Source: Brachionus rotundiformis
Lineage: Eukaryota > Rotifera > Eurotatoria > Ploima > Brachionidae
DNA length: 64,000 nucleotides
Assembly: GCA_016802295.1 (NCBI GenBank)
Contig: JAESIW010000157.1
Span: 739,951 to 803,950, forward strand
Direction: 5' to 3'
The position numbers were made by a program, and so were the translations under genes. Every line of letters starts with the position of its first letter. Position 1 is the stretch's first letter. This document shows, piece by piece, positions 47,280 to 60,128 of the stretch. The notes below the pieces were generated by a model. The model saw only the letters and a program-made list of their open reading frames with translations, was not told where the DNA came from and searched no databases.

Positions 47280-50200
47280 AATTTTACGATATTTTTAAAT
47301 GAAACATATTTTTGTGAACAAAACTAGCAACTAACTCGAAGAAAATTAACTTAATTGAAAATTAAAATTCTATTTTTTTTAGCACCTTTATTTTTATTGA
47401 GAAATAAATTTATTAATTACATTTGATCGATTTTCGATTGCAGCCCTATAGCCCTTATTGCTTGTTGTTAATTCTCTCTAGTAATATTCAATCTAAAATT
47501 AAAAAGAAAGTTATTTTATTGAGAAATAGAAATCGGTTGTTTCCGGTTTATAAATCTATTAAACTTTACCATTTTGGTAATTAAGAAGAGAAATTTAAAA
47601 AATTGGTTCATTAAAATTTTTATTCATTAATTTAATTATTTGAAATAATTTCTGTCCCTAAAAACCACATTGACTTAGACGCGTAGGCAAAACAGGATTG
47701 GAAATTTTTTTTTACTTTACATAATTTCCCATAAATAATGAATTAAATAATAATTTATCACCTAATGTTTAAAACTAAAAAAAAGGTGAATAGAAATGCA
47801 AACAATTTCTTTTCGCAAGGTTTTAAGAAACATTAAAAACCTAAGTAATTTAAACACATATTCCTAGTTAAAGTTTAAGTCTGCTAAGAAATTACCAAGT
47901 TATTTTATTTTTACATTTTATTTTAAAGTAAAATTTAGCTCGAAGCCTTAATTTTTCTGAAAACATACTTAATAATATATATATTTTTTTAAATAAAAAA
48001 AACGAGACGGAAATTTAAATGATTTTTTTTCAATATTAATTGAAATTTTTGCCATAATCTAGCAAGCTCAATAAATATTCAGATTAGAATAGAACTCAAC
48101 TCGTGATTTATTTATTTGCTATTATCTAATTATATACACAAAATTGAAAATTAACTTTTTAGTATTTAAAATTTTAACAGCTGTATATATTTTAATTACA
48201 TTAGATAAACGAATATATACTGTAATTAAAAGGAATAACAATGAAGAGAATTTACCGAAAATATAATGCTTTCTTTCTTATCAAGTAATAAGATAACTGG
48301 AAAAAAATGTCTTAATTAATGTGGAATGAATACGGCAAAAACCAATTTATCTCTATAATTTCAGTTACTGTGGTTACACAAATTTTTGTTTAATATTGGA
48401 TAAAAATGGTAAACTTATACACAATGCAGCTTTGTACTGGTAAACACAATATTTTTAGATAAGTTTGTTGTTTTTTTAAAGTTTTTGAGTAAACCATTCT
48501 GGGTGTTTCTTATGTCACATAATTCTACATTTAGCAATTAGTATGAAAAATTATCAATTTTTTAAAATAGTTACGGAAAATTAAAATTACGCTTTTTTAA
48601 AAAATAAAGAAAAAAAGATTTACCTCAAGCTAAACTAATTTGAGATCTCGGTTATTTAATAATTAACTTCTAGAGGCAGTCTTGCTAATTTTTTGTATTT
48701 CATATACTTATAATCTAGATCACATTAATCCTAAAAGATATTTAAACTAATTACAAAAATGAGATCTAAAATATTTTTATTTCATGTAATGTAAAACTAA
48801 CCGATCATTTAGACAATTAAAAAATTGAATAATTCAAATTAAAAAAATTCTGTGAAATAGGTAAGTAAAATATCTATCAAATAAATTTTCCTTGAACCAT
48901 TAAAAAATAACAAAATGAGTTTTTGCGTTCCGATTTTAGTTTAATAATAATAAAATTTTGAAATCTAAATAAATAGTTTTATGACGATTTTGATTGATAT
49001 ATTATCGGGTATGATAGACAATGAGTTTTTTATTATCTTAAAACAAAAAAAAAGACACAACTTAAAAATTTAAAATAAACAAGCTTTTTTTTTATAAACT
49101 TACAAGTGACTTTCAAGTGATGCGAATGTTTTAAAATTAAATATTTTATCCAAATTGCATAATTTTGAAAATTGTTTCATCTAAGTTTGTTTCTGTATTT
49201 TTTTTTTAATTTACTGAAAATGAAAATGCTGAAGTTTTAATGTAAATAGCATTTTATTTTGTTAAGAAAACTAAAATTTTGAGCTCAGGTAAAATTTTCG
49301 TTTTCTATTTTTTTGATTGTTGATTTTTTAAAAAGTTTGTCTAAATTTATTTTAAACAAATATTTGAAAATCAGCTTGCCCAATTTGGTTTAGATCTAAT
49401 GTAACTCCAGCGTTCATCGATAATCAAGACTCTTTAAATATCTTTTAAATTCTAATGCACTTAATTTGAATTGAAAAATAATTGAATTCAAGATTTTTAA
49501 TTAAACTCAAATAAACTGAATTCTTAATTAGATAAATTCTTCTAGTCTAAAGTAATTGAAAAAGAAAGTTTCGAAAGAATATTGTACTTGAAATTTATTT
49601 TAACTGAAAAAGTCCTAAGCTTTATTTTAATAATTTTCTAATTTAATTATTATCACAACAATATACTTATTAAAAATTAAAGGTTTAAGTATGGACAGAT
49701 TTATAAAGCATACTTTTCTTAATTTTAATAACTTAAAAAAACAAATTTGGTCGATGTGTATAAAAGCGAAAGATAAAATTAATTCGCTTAATGGCAATAT
49801 GTACCAATTATTACTCATGGGTATCGTGTTTGTAAAAATAGCTATTTAAATAGTTATTAAAATTAGATAAAAATTTAATGAAAATAAAAGAGAAAAACCT
49901 TATAAACTAACTTTAAATTTATTGTTATTGTTTATCTAAAAGCTTGTATTTACAAATTTGGTTGAAAACACAATGAAGAACGAGAAGCGAAAAAATGATA
50001 AAATTTTTCTGTACAAAAATTTGAATTTTTGCATTTTTTTGTTTGTTAATCGTATTTAACTAAGGTTTTCTTTGGGCTAAAATTTAAATGAAATAAAAAA
50101 TATATTTTGTTAGCTAATATTAATAATAAAACAAGATACTTCAAATTGAAAAGATAAGATTAAAATACATATTTTATTTTAAATGAATATTTTAAATTTA

Positions 50201-50721
50201 AAACAAGTATTCTAAATTTTCACTATGTCAAGTCATTCATTTCGACCGATATGTAATGCAAAATTTCGTAAAGACCTAAATTAATCTTATCTCTTTTAAT
50301 TGAATGCTTTCTCATAAAATAAATTATTTTTTCCAAAATATCAAAAATATTATCAAAAATCTTCGCAAACAAATTTAATTTATCTCTAATAATTACTCAG
50401 CCATACTATTTTAAGCCAAATAGCGCTTCAATATTTTTTTTGATGTAAGCTTTTAAATATTATGTAATTTAATTCTTTGTCTGCAGTAATTAAAAATTCT
50501 GAGTTTAAAAGTTATTAAATCTTGTAACTAATTATAATAATAAAGTCCAAAAGATAGTTTTATAATCACTTCCTTTGAATGTCTAAACATTAGAATAACA
50601 CAGAGACCATTTTTATCACATGATCAAAAAAAAACTTTAAATATGAAATTTTTGATTTTTAATTTTCATAATTTTTTACATTACTTGCAAATTTGAAAAT
50701 TTTTCTTAAAATCATTTTAAA
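47280..50721. other. divergent intergenic region tamalin-like / TPP2
   Basis: 3.4 kb between two divergent genes, very AT-rich. A 21-codon minus-strand frame near 49380-49420 is the only coding-like patch and is too short to support. No repeat or RNA gene seen. Confidence 0.4.
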
Positions 50722-53700
50722 ATGGAAAAAGATTTTTCATCCTTTCCATCAAATGGAATTCTCCCAAAAAAAGAAACTGGATCACTATCTTTTTTGTCTA
50801 AATATCCGAATTTTGACGGAAAAGATGTTTTGATAGCCATTTTGGATACTGGAGTCGACCCGGGCGCTCCTGGTCTTAAAGTTTATTCAAAAAATCTCTA
50901 ATTTATTGAATAAAATAAATAAAAATTTTAATAAAGATTACTTCGGATAATAAGCCTAAGATAATAGATCTAATTGACGCAACTGGAGCTGGTGATGTTG
51001 ATATTTCAACTACCAGAAAAATTGAAAATGGCACATTACTTGGTCTTACAGGAAGAAAATTAAAAGTATTAACATATGAGTGAAATTTTTTTTTCTATTT
51101 TTTTTATAGGTACCTGAGAAATGGAAAAATCCATCAGGAACTTTTTATCTTGGTATGAAAGCCTTGTTTGACTTGTGTTCCAAAAATTTGCGGGATCGAC
51201 TTAAAAAAGGGAGAAAAGAGAAAGAATGGCAGCCTATAAATGATGAAGCTATTTATCAAATCCAAACTAAATTAAATGAATTGGAGACCAATAAAGTGGC
51301 TAAAGAATCCGGTTCAGCCGAAATTTCAAAAGATAGCGATCTGACTGACTTGATTAATGCACTAACCAAAGAGGATCTTCAAGCTCAATTTGATATGTTG
51401 AAAGATTTGGAAAACAAAATAAAAGATATCGGACCTGTTTACGATTGTATTGTTTGGAATGATGGTGAAACTTGGAGAGCTTGTGTGGATACTACTGAAA
51501 AAGGCGTTCTTGAAAATTGCCAAGTATTAACCAATTATAAAGATTGTTTCGAATTTGGAACATTTGGATACATAGACATGCTTAACTACTCTGTTCGTAT
51601 TTTGCCAAATGAAAATATTCTTCAAATAGTTACCGATTCAAGTAATTATAAATAAATAATAAAAATTTAATAATTAAATTTTAACTATCAGGCTCTCATG
51701 GAACTCATGTTGCATCGATTGCCACTGGCTATTATCCTGATAATACAGAACTAAATGGAGTGGCACCTGGTGCTCAAATTATTTCAATTAAAATTGGAGA
51801 TAACAGAGTAAATGGAATGGAAACAGCCTTTGCTTTAGTCAATGCAGTAATAAATAATTATTAATATTATTTGGTCCTATTTTTATTATTATTATTAAAA
51901 AGTGCCGCTATGTTGCTGAATATAAATGCGATTTGGTAAATTATAGTTTTGGAGAACCTGTTTGTCTTCCAAATATAGGTCCAGCTCTGACTGCTGTGCA
52001 AGATCTAGTTGAAAAATTTGGAGTGATTTTCGTTACTAGCGCTGGTAACAATGGACCTGGAATAGAAACTGTTGGAGCTCCTGGAGGCTCTATTCCAACA
52101 GTCGTAAGCGTAGCTGCTTATGTCACTACTGATATGATTAAAGCTGAACATTCTTTGCTCGGAAGTGGAAATTCAATGCTTTTCTCTTGGTCATCGCGTG
52201 GCCCCTGCATTGACGGTAGTTGGGGAGTTAGCGTGGCAGCGCCTGGTGGTGCATTTGCTGCTGTCCCGAACTGGTCCCAACGCGGAACACAACTTATGTC
52301 TGGGACCTCTATGGCTTCGCCCAATTGTTGCGGATGCTTAGCTCTAATTCTGAGTGGTTTGAAACAAAATGGCATTGAATTTAACCCATTTGGTGTAAAA
52401 AGAGCTATCGAAAACACTGCTTTGGTGGTTGACGAAGCAATTGGGTGTGGTGCAGGACTCATTCAGGTTTTATTTTAACTAAATTAATGAATTTAAAAAT
52501 TTTAACTTAAATTATTAGGTCGAAAAAGCTTTTGATTATTTAGTAGATTATAAAGATAGCATATTTCAGAAAATCTATTTCGATATTAGATATGTAGGAA
52601 AACCGAATAATATGAAAGGAATTTATTTAAAAAATGATGATGAACTTAGTCAAACAAGAGATTATCTGATTGTAATTGAGCCAACCTTTTTTGAAAATAC
52701 TACTAGATCCTTTATGGTCAATGAATCGGCCAATAGTGATAAAAATTTATTAAAAGGTTTTTATTAACTCAAATATATCATTTATCAAATAAATAATATT
52801 TTTTATCTATAGTTCAACAAGATAGAATATCGTTGAATCGAAAATTAGTTTTATCGCTTGAGGATGGTGACGCTCTTAAAAGCTATATTGATTATCCAGA
52901 ACACTTATATCTAGTAAATTCAACTCGTCAGTTCCATATCCGAATCCGTGCCAACGAGCTAGAAGAAGGAAAGCATTATTTTACTTGTTTGAAGGCTTTC
53001 GATCTAGAGGATCCTAAACGAACTTGCCTTTTCAAAGTACCCATTACGATTATAAAACCTACTATGTAATTTTCACTTTATTTGAAGTAAAATTAATTTA
53101 TTTTGGCTCAATTTAGCTTTAATGAAAAAAAAATCTCAAATGATTATGAAATAGAATTCAAAAATGTTCCTTTCAAGCAAGGACAAATATATCGTCACTT
53201 TTTTCGAGCACCCTTGGCAGCTACTCATGCAGGTATAACTGCAATAAAAATTAATTGCCCTTGTTGAAATTTTCTAATTAATTGGTATTTATTAAATATT
53301 CCAAACCTAAAAATTATTAAAATAAGAACCATATAGATGACACTCTCAGCTATTTATCAAAATCTCAAATTAAAATTTATTAAAATAAGAAAAATATTAT
53401 TAAATTAGGTTATTATATGCTACAAAAAAATAAATATATTTTTTAAAATTAAAATTTAGCCTCACATTATAATGTTTTGCCTACAAAATTTTAATTTTAA
53501 AATTAAAAAAAAAAATTACTCTAGAAAATAAATCAACTTAAATTTGAAGCAGAAAAACAAATTTAATTTGTGAGTAAATGAGTTTTTGCATAATAATTTA
53601 CCATTTAAAGTTTAAAAAAGCTTCCTTATTGTTTAAGAAACACAAAAATTTTTTATTTATTATGTTATTTTACCAAACGAGAAAGTCTCGTTTTTTTAAA

Positions 53701-56003
53701 ACCACTTATATAAAATAGTAATTTTATTTGATCAACTTTGTTTGGTAAATGATTCAAATTTTCAAGATTTATTGTATATAAAATGTTAAAGCTAAATTAC
53801 TTCTAAGAAGTTGAAGATATTTTAATTAAAAAAACTAAATATTTACTTTGTATAGAATAAATTTTTGCCTATTAGCTAATATTTATAAAGCAAAAGTTAT
53901 ATTTTAATTTTTAAGAGCTTGTTTTAAAAACTGACCAAGATGGTTCAAGTAGAGACCATGCACCTCTATTTTTTATTCAAACTTTTACGCTAGAAAATTT
54001 TCGAACTTCTACTGATGAAGCAGTTGAAGAGATATACCGATTAAATCTTTCAAATGATTTCAAATTAAAATTCAAGATTCAAGTATGAAAAGAAAATAAT
54101 TTTTTTAATAGTCAAATAACTTTTTTTAAAATTAAATCTTTAAGTCAAACAAAATTTTTCAAGTAACCTTAGCCAAAAATTGGTCAAATATTGGAAGTTG
54201 TTCAGCTTCATACAAAATTCGACTCTTCGGTCTTTATTCTCGCAATGGAAATGAATTCTGTCCCATGTCAAGCCAGCCATACCGAATTGATATTGGATCT
54301 TATTTGAGGACTGAAGAATGCGAGCCAAGCGTGTCTTATAAGCATATTATCCAACCAATAAGACCCCATGAATACCAAATTGAAAAAGTAAAACCATCAA
54401 TGGGAGTCATTAAGCCAATCTACCAGCTAATTCTTCTCTATAATTTTCATCAAGTAATTATTTTTATGATTTAGCATAAATTCTAATTACATAATCAACT
54501 AATGAGTTTAAAAAGTCCAAAACAGGAGAATTAGGATGTGAAGTTCCTTTCTTAAGCAATTATCTTTATGAAAATGAATTTCAATCAGTTTTTTGGATGA
54601 TATTTGAATCAAATTCTAAGAGACTTGTGCTGTGCGGAGACGCCTTTCCAATAATATACAAAGTAAAATTAGATTTTTATTTTTATAAGATTTAAAAGAT
54701 ATCATTTTATAAATTAGTATGCGAAATCAATTGAAAAAGGAGACTACACTATCCGCCTTTTCGTACGTCATGATAAAATAGAATTTTTAGAGAAACTCAA
54801 GGAAACCAGTCTCTATTTGCGTCATTCAATTCCTTCATTGAGTCAAGATGTTTACACTTCTCAGGTAAATGTAATGCGTGGTAGTGGTAAAAAGGCAAGC
54901 AGTGAAAAAATTCAGAAAAATACTGAAAAAGTTTATTATTTGCAGCCGATTTCAGATGATAAACTGCCTAAAGGTGCCACAAATGGACAGTTTTTGAGCG
55001 GTGAAATATCCTTTTTCAAAGATTCAGCTGCTAGCCAAGTTGACAATTATAAAATTTTGTACCAGATAAATAATCATGGTAAAAAAGTTGAAAAACACGG
55101 AAGCAAAAAAAGCGAAGCCAATGACCAAAAATCTAAAAGCGATGAAGATAAAATGAAAGAAGCTGTCAGAGATGCTCAAGTTTCTTATGTACAGAAAATA
55201 GATTCTATTTTTGAAACTGTCAGGAACGAATATCCGGACCATGTTCCAGTTTATCTAAATAGGATTCAGTTTTTGGAAAAAAAAATAACTTCTTTTAAAA
55301 CTGATGAAACTGAGAAAAAATTAGAATATTTGAATCAAATCATTGAACTAGCAAAGGCTGGCATTGACAAGATAAATCAAGATGCACTTCTCAAGTTTTT
55401 AGGTCAAAAAAACCACGATTCAGATGAGGAAAAAAAGTAGAGTTATATTTCTAAAATCAGATAAATTATTTTTTTATTTAAAAAGAGAGTTTGATCACCA
55501 AAAAAATTGGATCATTGAGCTGCTAGTTAACCAAGGTGTAGCATTAATAGAAAAACAGTTAATTGAAAAATACGGGACATGCGACGATTCCGAAGAGTAT
55601 AAGAAAATAGAAATAACTGATGATTTAAAATTTGTTTATAAATGTATTCAAAACTATATTGATATTAATGATGATAAGGTATAATTTTGGAAAAAAATTG
55701 AAAGAAAAATATTCTTTATTTTTTGTTTTAAAGGCGTCAAAATTCTCTCTCAAGCTTTTCTTGCATTTGAGATTATTTGGAAAGGCATTAAAAATACTGT
55801 TCAAACAATTAGAAGATAAGTCTGCGACAAAAACAATTGATCAGTCAATTTTAAAGGTTTTTAAATAATTAAATTATATTATATTATTTTTACCAATTAT
55901 CCTTTTTGTTTAGGTTTTACGTGAAATGAGCCTAAGGCACGCTTTAAGCTACCAAGAAAATAACATTGCTATGAGGTATCAGTCTAAATTCGCTACTTTT
56001 TAA
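50722..56003 (+). CDS. TPP2: tripeptidyl-peptidase II
   Basis: Giant cytosolic subtilisin-like exopeptidase that removes N-terminal tripeptides from proteasome products. Fifteen exons: 50722-50880, 50937-51065, 51110-51641, 51692-51846, 51903-52466, 52519-52756, 52813-53065, 53117-53232, 53916-54082, 54145-54453, 54516-54662, 54718-55436, 55486-55678, 55734-55856 and 55914-56003; 3894 bases, 1297 residues (human 1249). The catalytic set is complete: Asp42 (AILDTGVDPG), His279 (SHGTHVAS), oxyanion Asn375 (SAGNNGPG), Ser461 (GTSMASPN), with the family's 200-residue insert between Asp and His. The start FSSFPSNGILPKKETG aligns with human. C-terminal assembly regions follow, including a charged Lys/Ser/Glu-rich linker (about 985-1005); the last 90 residues diverge most. 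The intron at 55437-55485 is 49 bases; intron 8 is 683 bases and empty. Confidence 0.96.
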
Positions 56004-56535
56004 AAATTTCAGCTAAAATTAGAAAAATTTAATTATTATTTTTTATTCAAAATGAATTTTATTCTCTATTTCGAAATAAAATATTAAATTTAACATTTTA
56101 ATTTAACTATTTGACAATTGTCAAGAGAAATGTTATTTTTGAAGTAAACATATGCTTGTAAATATAATAATCAATAAATTCGGCTGATAATGAAATAAAA
56201 AAATTTAATTTCAATCTTTCATTTATTTAATTTTGGTCAAAAAAAAGATTTGACAAATTAAATTTACAATTTTATCAATAAAACACAATTAAATGGTATC
56301 TAAAACAAAATTAATTTTTGATGACATGCAATTAAAATTTATAAATTTTTATTTAAATTTTCTGGTTTGGAAAAAAAAACTAAAAAAAAAATAATCAATA
56401 AAAATAAGATTCTAAAAAGAATGTGATTAAACCACAATTTAAATTGTTCGGCCTGAACACATTAATTATTATCGAGTAAAAGTTTCCTTAAAGAAAAAAT
56501 TTTTAATTAGATACTTTAAATTTGATGTATAAATC
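56004..56535. other. intergenic, convergent 3' ends of TPP2 and the peptide gene
   Basis: 532 bases of AT-rich DNA with AATAAA words on both strands, consistent with two 3' UTRs. Nothing else was seen. Confidence 0.4.
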
Positions 56536-56960
56536 TTACAAAGCTCTTGAACAATTTTCTCGATTGATACATTCAGACAATCCATCATAAAGTATAACAG
56601 CTAGTTGAATCTCACTGTTGTCAACTGCATTGTTATATGATTCTTCAGATCGTTTCCCGCTTATAAAAAAAAGATAAAAAATTCTAAAGTCTCATTCAAA
56701 ATATTTACATTTCTAAAGGATCAATCATGCCACCACCAAGTTTGTTCTTTGCCAAATAAATTTTGGTGCTTAGCTCATCCAATCTTAGATAGGGACTTCT
56801 CTTGACCCTTAGATTAAAAAATAAGCAATTCTTTTTTAACTGAGTTATTTAGCAAATACTTTGATTGTTTGACTTCTGGTAACGATGCAGCAGTTGACAT
56901 GCAGCACAGGAAAACAATCAATGAACAGCCGAATAAAACGATTTGGGTGTTGTATTTCAT
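56536..56960 (-). CDS. secreted amidated-peptide (neuropeptide-like) precursor
   Basis: Three short exons on the minus strand, 56860-56960, 56709-56807 and 56536-56659, total 324 bases, 107 residues; introns of 52 and 49 bases have GT-AG ends and phases match (2, 2). Residues 1-25 form a signal peptide (hydrophobic IVLFGCSLIVFLCC). A dibasic site KVKR (34-37) is followed by a 30-residue segment (38-67) starting SPYLRLDELSTK and ending MIDPLEI, then Gly-Lys-Arg (68-70), the standard signal for cleavage and C-terminal amidation. The 37-residue C-terminal part (71-107) has two Cys (97, 103). This layout is that of a peptide-hormone prepropeptide secreted from neurons or glands. Length and predicted helix recall DH44/CRF or egg-laying-hormone ligands, but I see no firm similarity and assign no family. 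Confidence 0.8.
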
Positions 56961-59900
56961 TTTGGTTTTATATTAGTGGATTCGTTCGATCTTTTTTCTC
57001 TAGAAATATATTTAAAGATTTAAATATGATAAAAACGGGTTTAAAAAAAACATCTATTTATATGAAAAATAAATGTGATAAAATTTAATATTGAAATATG
57101 ATTTGTTTTATTTGGTGAAATAAAATTTAATATCTGATTAAAAAATAGGATTTTTTTAATCAGCTAAATTGTTTTCTATGAAAAATCATTTTGGTTCTAA
57201 ATAAGATTTATATTTATTTCAACACAAAATAATAGAAACTTAAAAAAATATCAAATCCCGATCCAAGGCGTATACATATTTCGCTTGCCAAAGTCTTCTA
57301 GCTAATTATAAGTGGCTTGCATACGAAAATAATTACTAATTTCTTAATTAACTTTTAGCTAACACATAAAATTAATCACTCATATAGCCAAATTTCTATA
57401 GAATCCTACAAAATCAGATCTTCAGGAATTTTAACTCATCTTTTTTTTTATCAAAGAAGTCTAAATAAGATAATATATGACAAGCAAAAACCGTATAAAT
57501 TAGTTATGTCATCATTTATTTTAAATAAAATAAGTGGCTTCAAATGTAAAAAAATATGTTTTTCTTATTTGATTTTTTAAATGCCTATAATAATATAAGA
57601 AGTAAATTTAAATGATTTCCTGATTCATTCTCTTTAAATAGTTAATTTTTTAATTGAAAACAAAATTTATGCAAAATATTAAGGCGTTAAAATTGTTGAC
57701 AGTTTTATTAAATAGTAAGTAAATATTGTATTTAGGATTAATTTGATTCATATAATCAGTCAGATAATGATTCGAATAAAACACTGATAAGTATTTTATA
57801 ACTTTTAGAATTAGCTTTAATAAAATAGAAAAGACTGTTAGATATAATTAGACAATCTTTTTTATTATTGGAATGTTTTATTTAAGTGAATAAACTTTTA
57901 TAAACTAAAATCATGATAGAATATAATTTAAAGAAATTTTCTTCAATACAAATTGAAAAGATTATAATTTCCAAAATTTTTAATGAAAATCACAAAGGTG
58001 CTTATTGAATTCTATTTAATCTCCATTAAAACTCTAATGTATTAACTAATATTGCATTAAGAAATCTGATAAATATCATGAAATTAATTTGTCGTTTTTA
58101 CTCATATATTTGAATTATTTTGACGATCATAAGATATTAAAATTTTCGCTGATAAGAATCTAGATGATTCGACATTTATCTTAGGTTTTCCTCTAAATTA
58201 ATCATTACCATTTTAATGTTTTGTTAATCATTTTATATAGCCTAAAAATTAAATTTTTTCATTCCTTTTTAATAAAATTTAAAATCGAAAAAAAAATTAT
58301 TTTTTTCCTTAACTATTAAATAAATATTCATTGCAAATATTAAGCGTTTCTTTTATTTGGACTAAAAATAAATTTCTCTAAAATCTTACGAATTAAGATT
58401 AAAATAAAGCTTTCATTCTTTACATCGCGAGATTTAATTAAATAATTTGACCAAAAAAGCAAACTTAATCAGCAGCTTAAATGCAATTTTACCAAATGGG
58501 GGTGTCGAAGTGATATTTCTCAAATAAACATTTGCGAAACAAGTATTGATTATTTATATTAATAATATAATAATTTTTCATTTTATAATCTAATTGAATA
58601 ATTTCCTTAATATAATGTTTTTAAATCAACCACAGATTATAGGAAATGTTAAAAAATATGAGTGTTAAATTAAAAACGATATGAATCACAAATAACGATT
58701 ATTAAACAATTTGGATGAATCAGAAAATTAAATTATATCAATTAAATTTGAAAAATTCTGGTAAATTGATTCGTGTAGTTAACTTAAATTTCATTTTTTA
58801 TTTAATTTATATTTGCTAAAAGAATTAAAATAACCTATCGAAGCTTAATAGGTAGTTTTTTTATTTTTTCCTTTTCGTAAGGTTGAAATAAAAAAAACTA
58901 TATTTTTTAAATAGTGATTAAATAAGAAAAAAAATTATTTCTTCAAAATAACCCTAGCTATCATTTGCATCAAAATTTTTGAGATTGAAATTATTCCACT
59001 GATAAAGATTGCTATTGTCTCTTATGAAATTAAACTTTTTACTATTTTTAAACTTAACAATTTAACCTAAATATGATGATAAAATTATTTAAATTCTTTG
59101 TAATTTAAACCAACTTTAAATCTTTATCTTTTACTAATAAAATTAAGAATGATTTAAAAGTTTATTTTAAAAATTTTTTAGATAAAAATATTTTTCTAAA
59201 CTCATTTAGATAAACTTAACAACATCATGTTAAATAGTAATTATTAAGCTTTTGAGTAATTTTAAAATTTGATTCTAAAGGTTATGTCGTGAATTACATC
59301 CTTAATCGTGACTTATTTCTAAATTTTGATTGATAATAGTTATTATTTAATCTAAATAAAATTTTTGTTTGCACAAAAATAATTAATCAGGTTTTTAAAT
59401 TTATTGTCATTGTCTATGAGTAAAATAATTAGCAGAATTGTCGTAAGTCGGCATCTATAACTGAACCAAAATCTAATTCAATTCAATTTTTTAGACAAAA
59501 AATCCTTTAACTGATCATTTTTTGAAAAAAATATACTTAAAAATCAGAAAATGTGAAAAGCTTTATTGACGTCTAAGAAATCTTATAATACCTAAATAAG
59601 CAATCTTTGTTTTATTTTGATTATATCATTATTAAATTTCGACCGATTTTAAGATAAATATTTTAATCAAAATATCCTCTTTTTATATGAAATTTAATTT
59701 AATATCAAATGATCAGATTTTTACTTGTAATCAATAAAAAACCCATATTTTATTTAAGATTTAATATCAATTAATTTTTTAATTATTTTTATTGATTTGT
59801 AAATCGTAGGAAGATGTATTTTCAATTTGATAATAATCTATATGATAGGTATGAAATGCCAAATTACTTTATTGACTCTGTGATATTAACCGCACTTAAT

Positions 59901-60128
59901 TTTTGAAATATGACCTAAGATTAAATTAAATAAACAATTATTAATCGGAATTTTTTGGTGCATAAGAAAAAAATTTCTTAAGATATTAAAATTTAATCAA
60001 ATTAAAAGACAATCATTATATAATAGAAAATAAATGTTATTAATGCAACAAATTATCAAAAGAAAGAAATTTTTTTTTATTAAAAATTTTTATTAAAAAT
60101 TAAATCCTTAAATAAAAATTTATTTTTA
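56961..60128. other. intergenic region between the peptide gene and CBS
   Basis: 3.2 kb of very AT-rich DNA. The left end holds the peptide gene's promoter. A patch at about 58440-58560 is open in two plus-strand frames for 24 and 36 codons but has no splice context I could use. No repeat or RNA gene recognised. Confidence 0.4.

Noticed and set aside
58440..58560. A patch open in two plus-strand frames with several Cys in one
   Set aside because: Too short, overlapping frames, and no splice partner or start codon.
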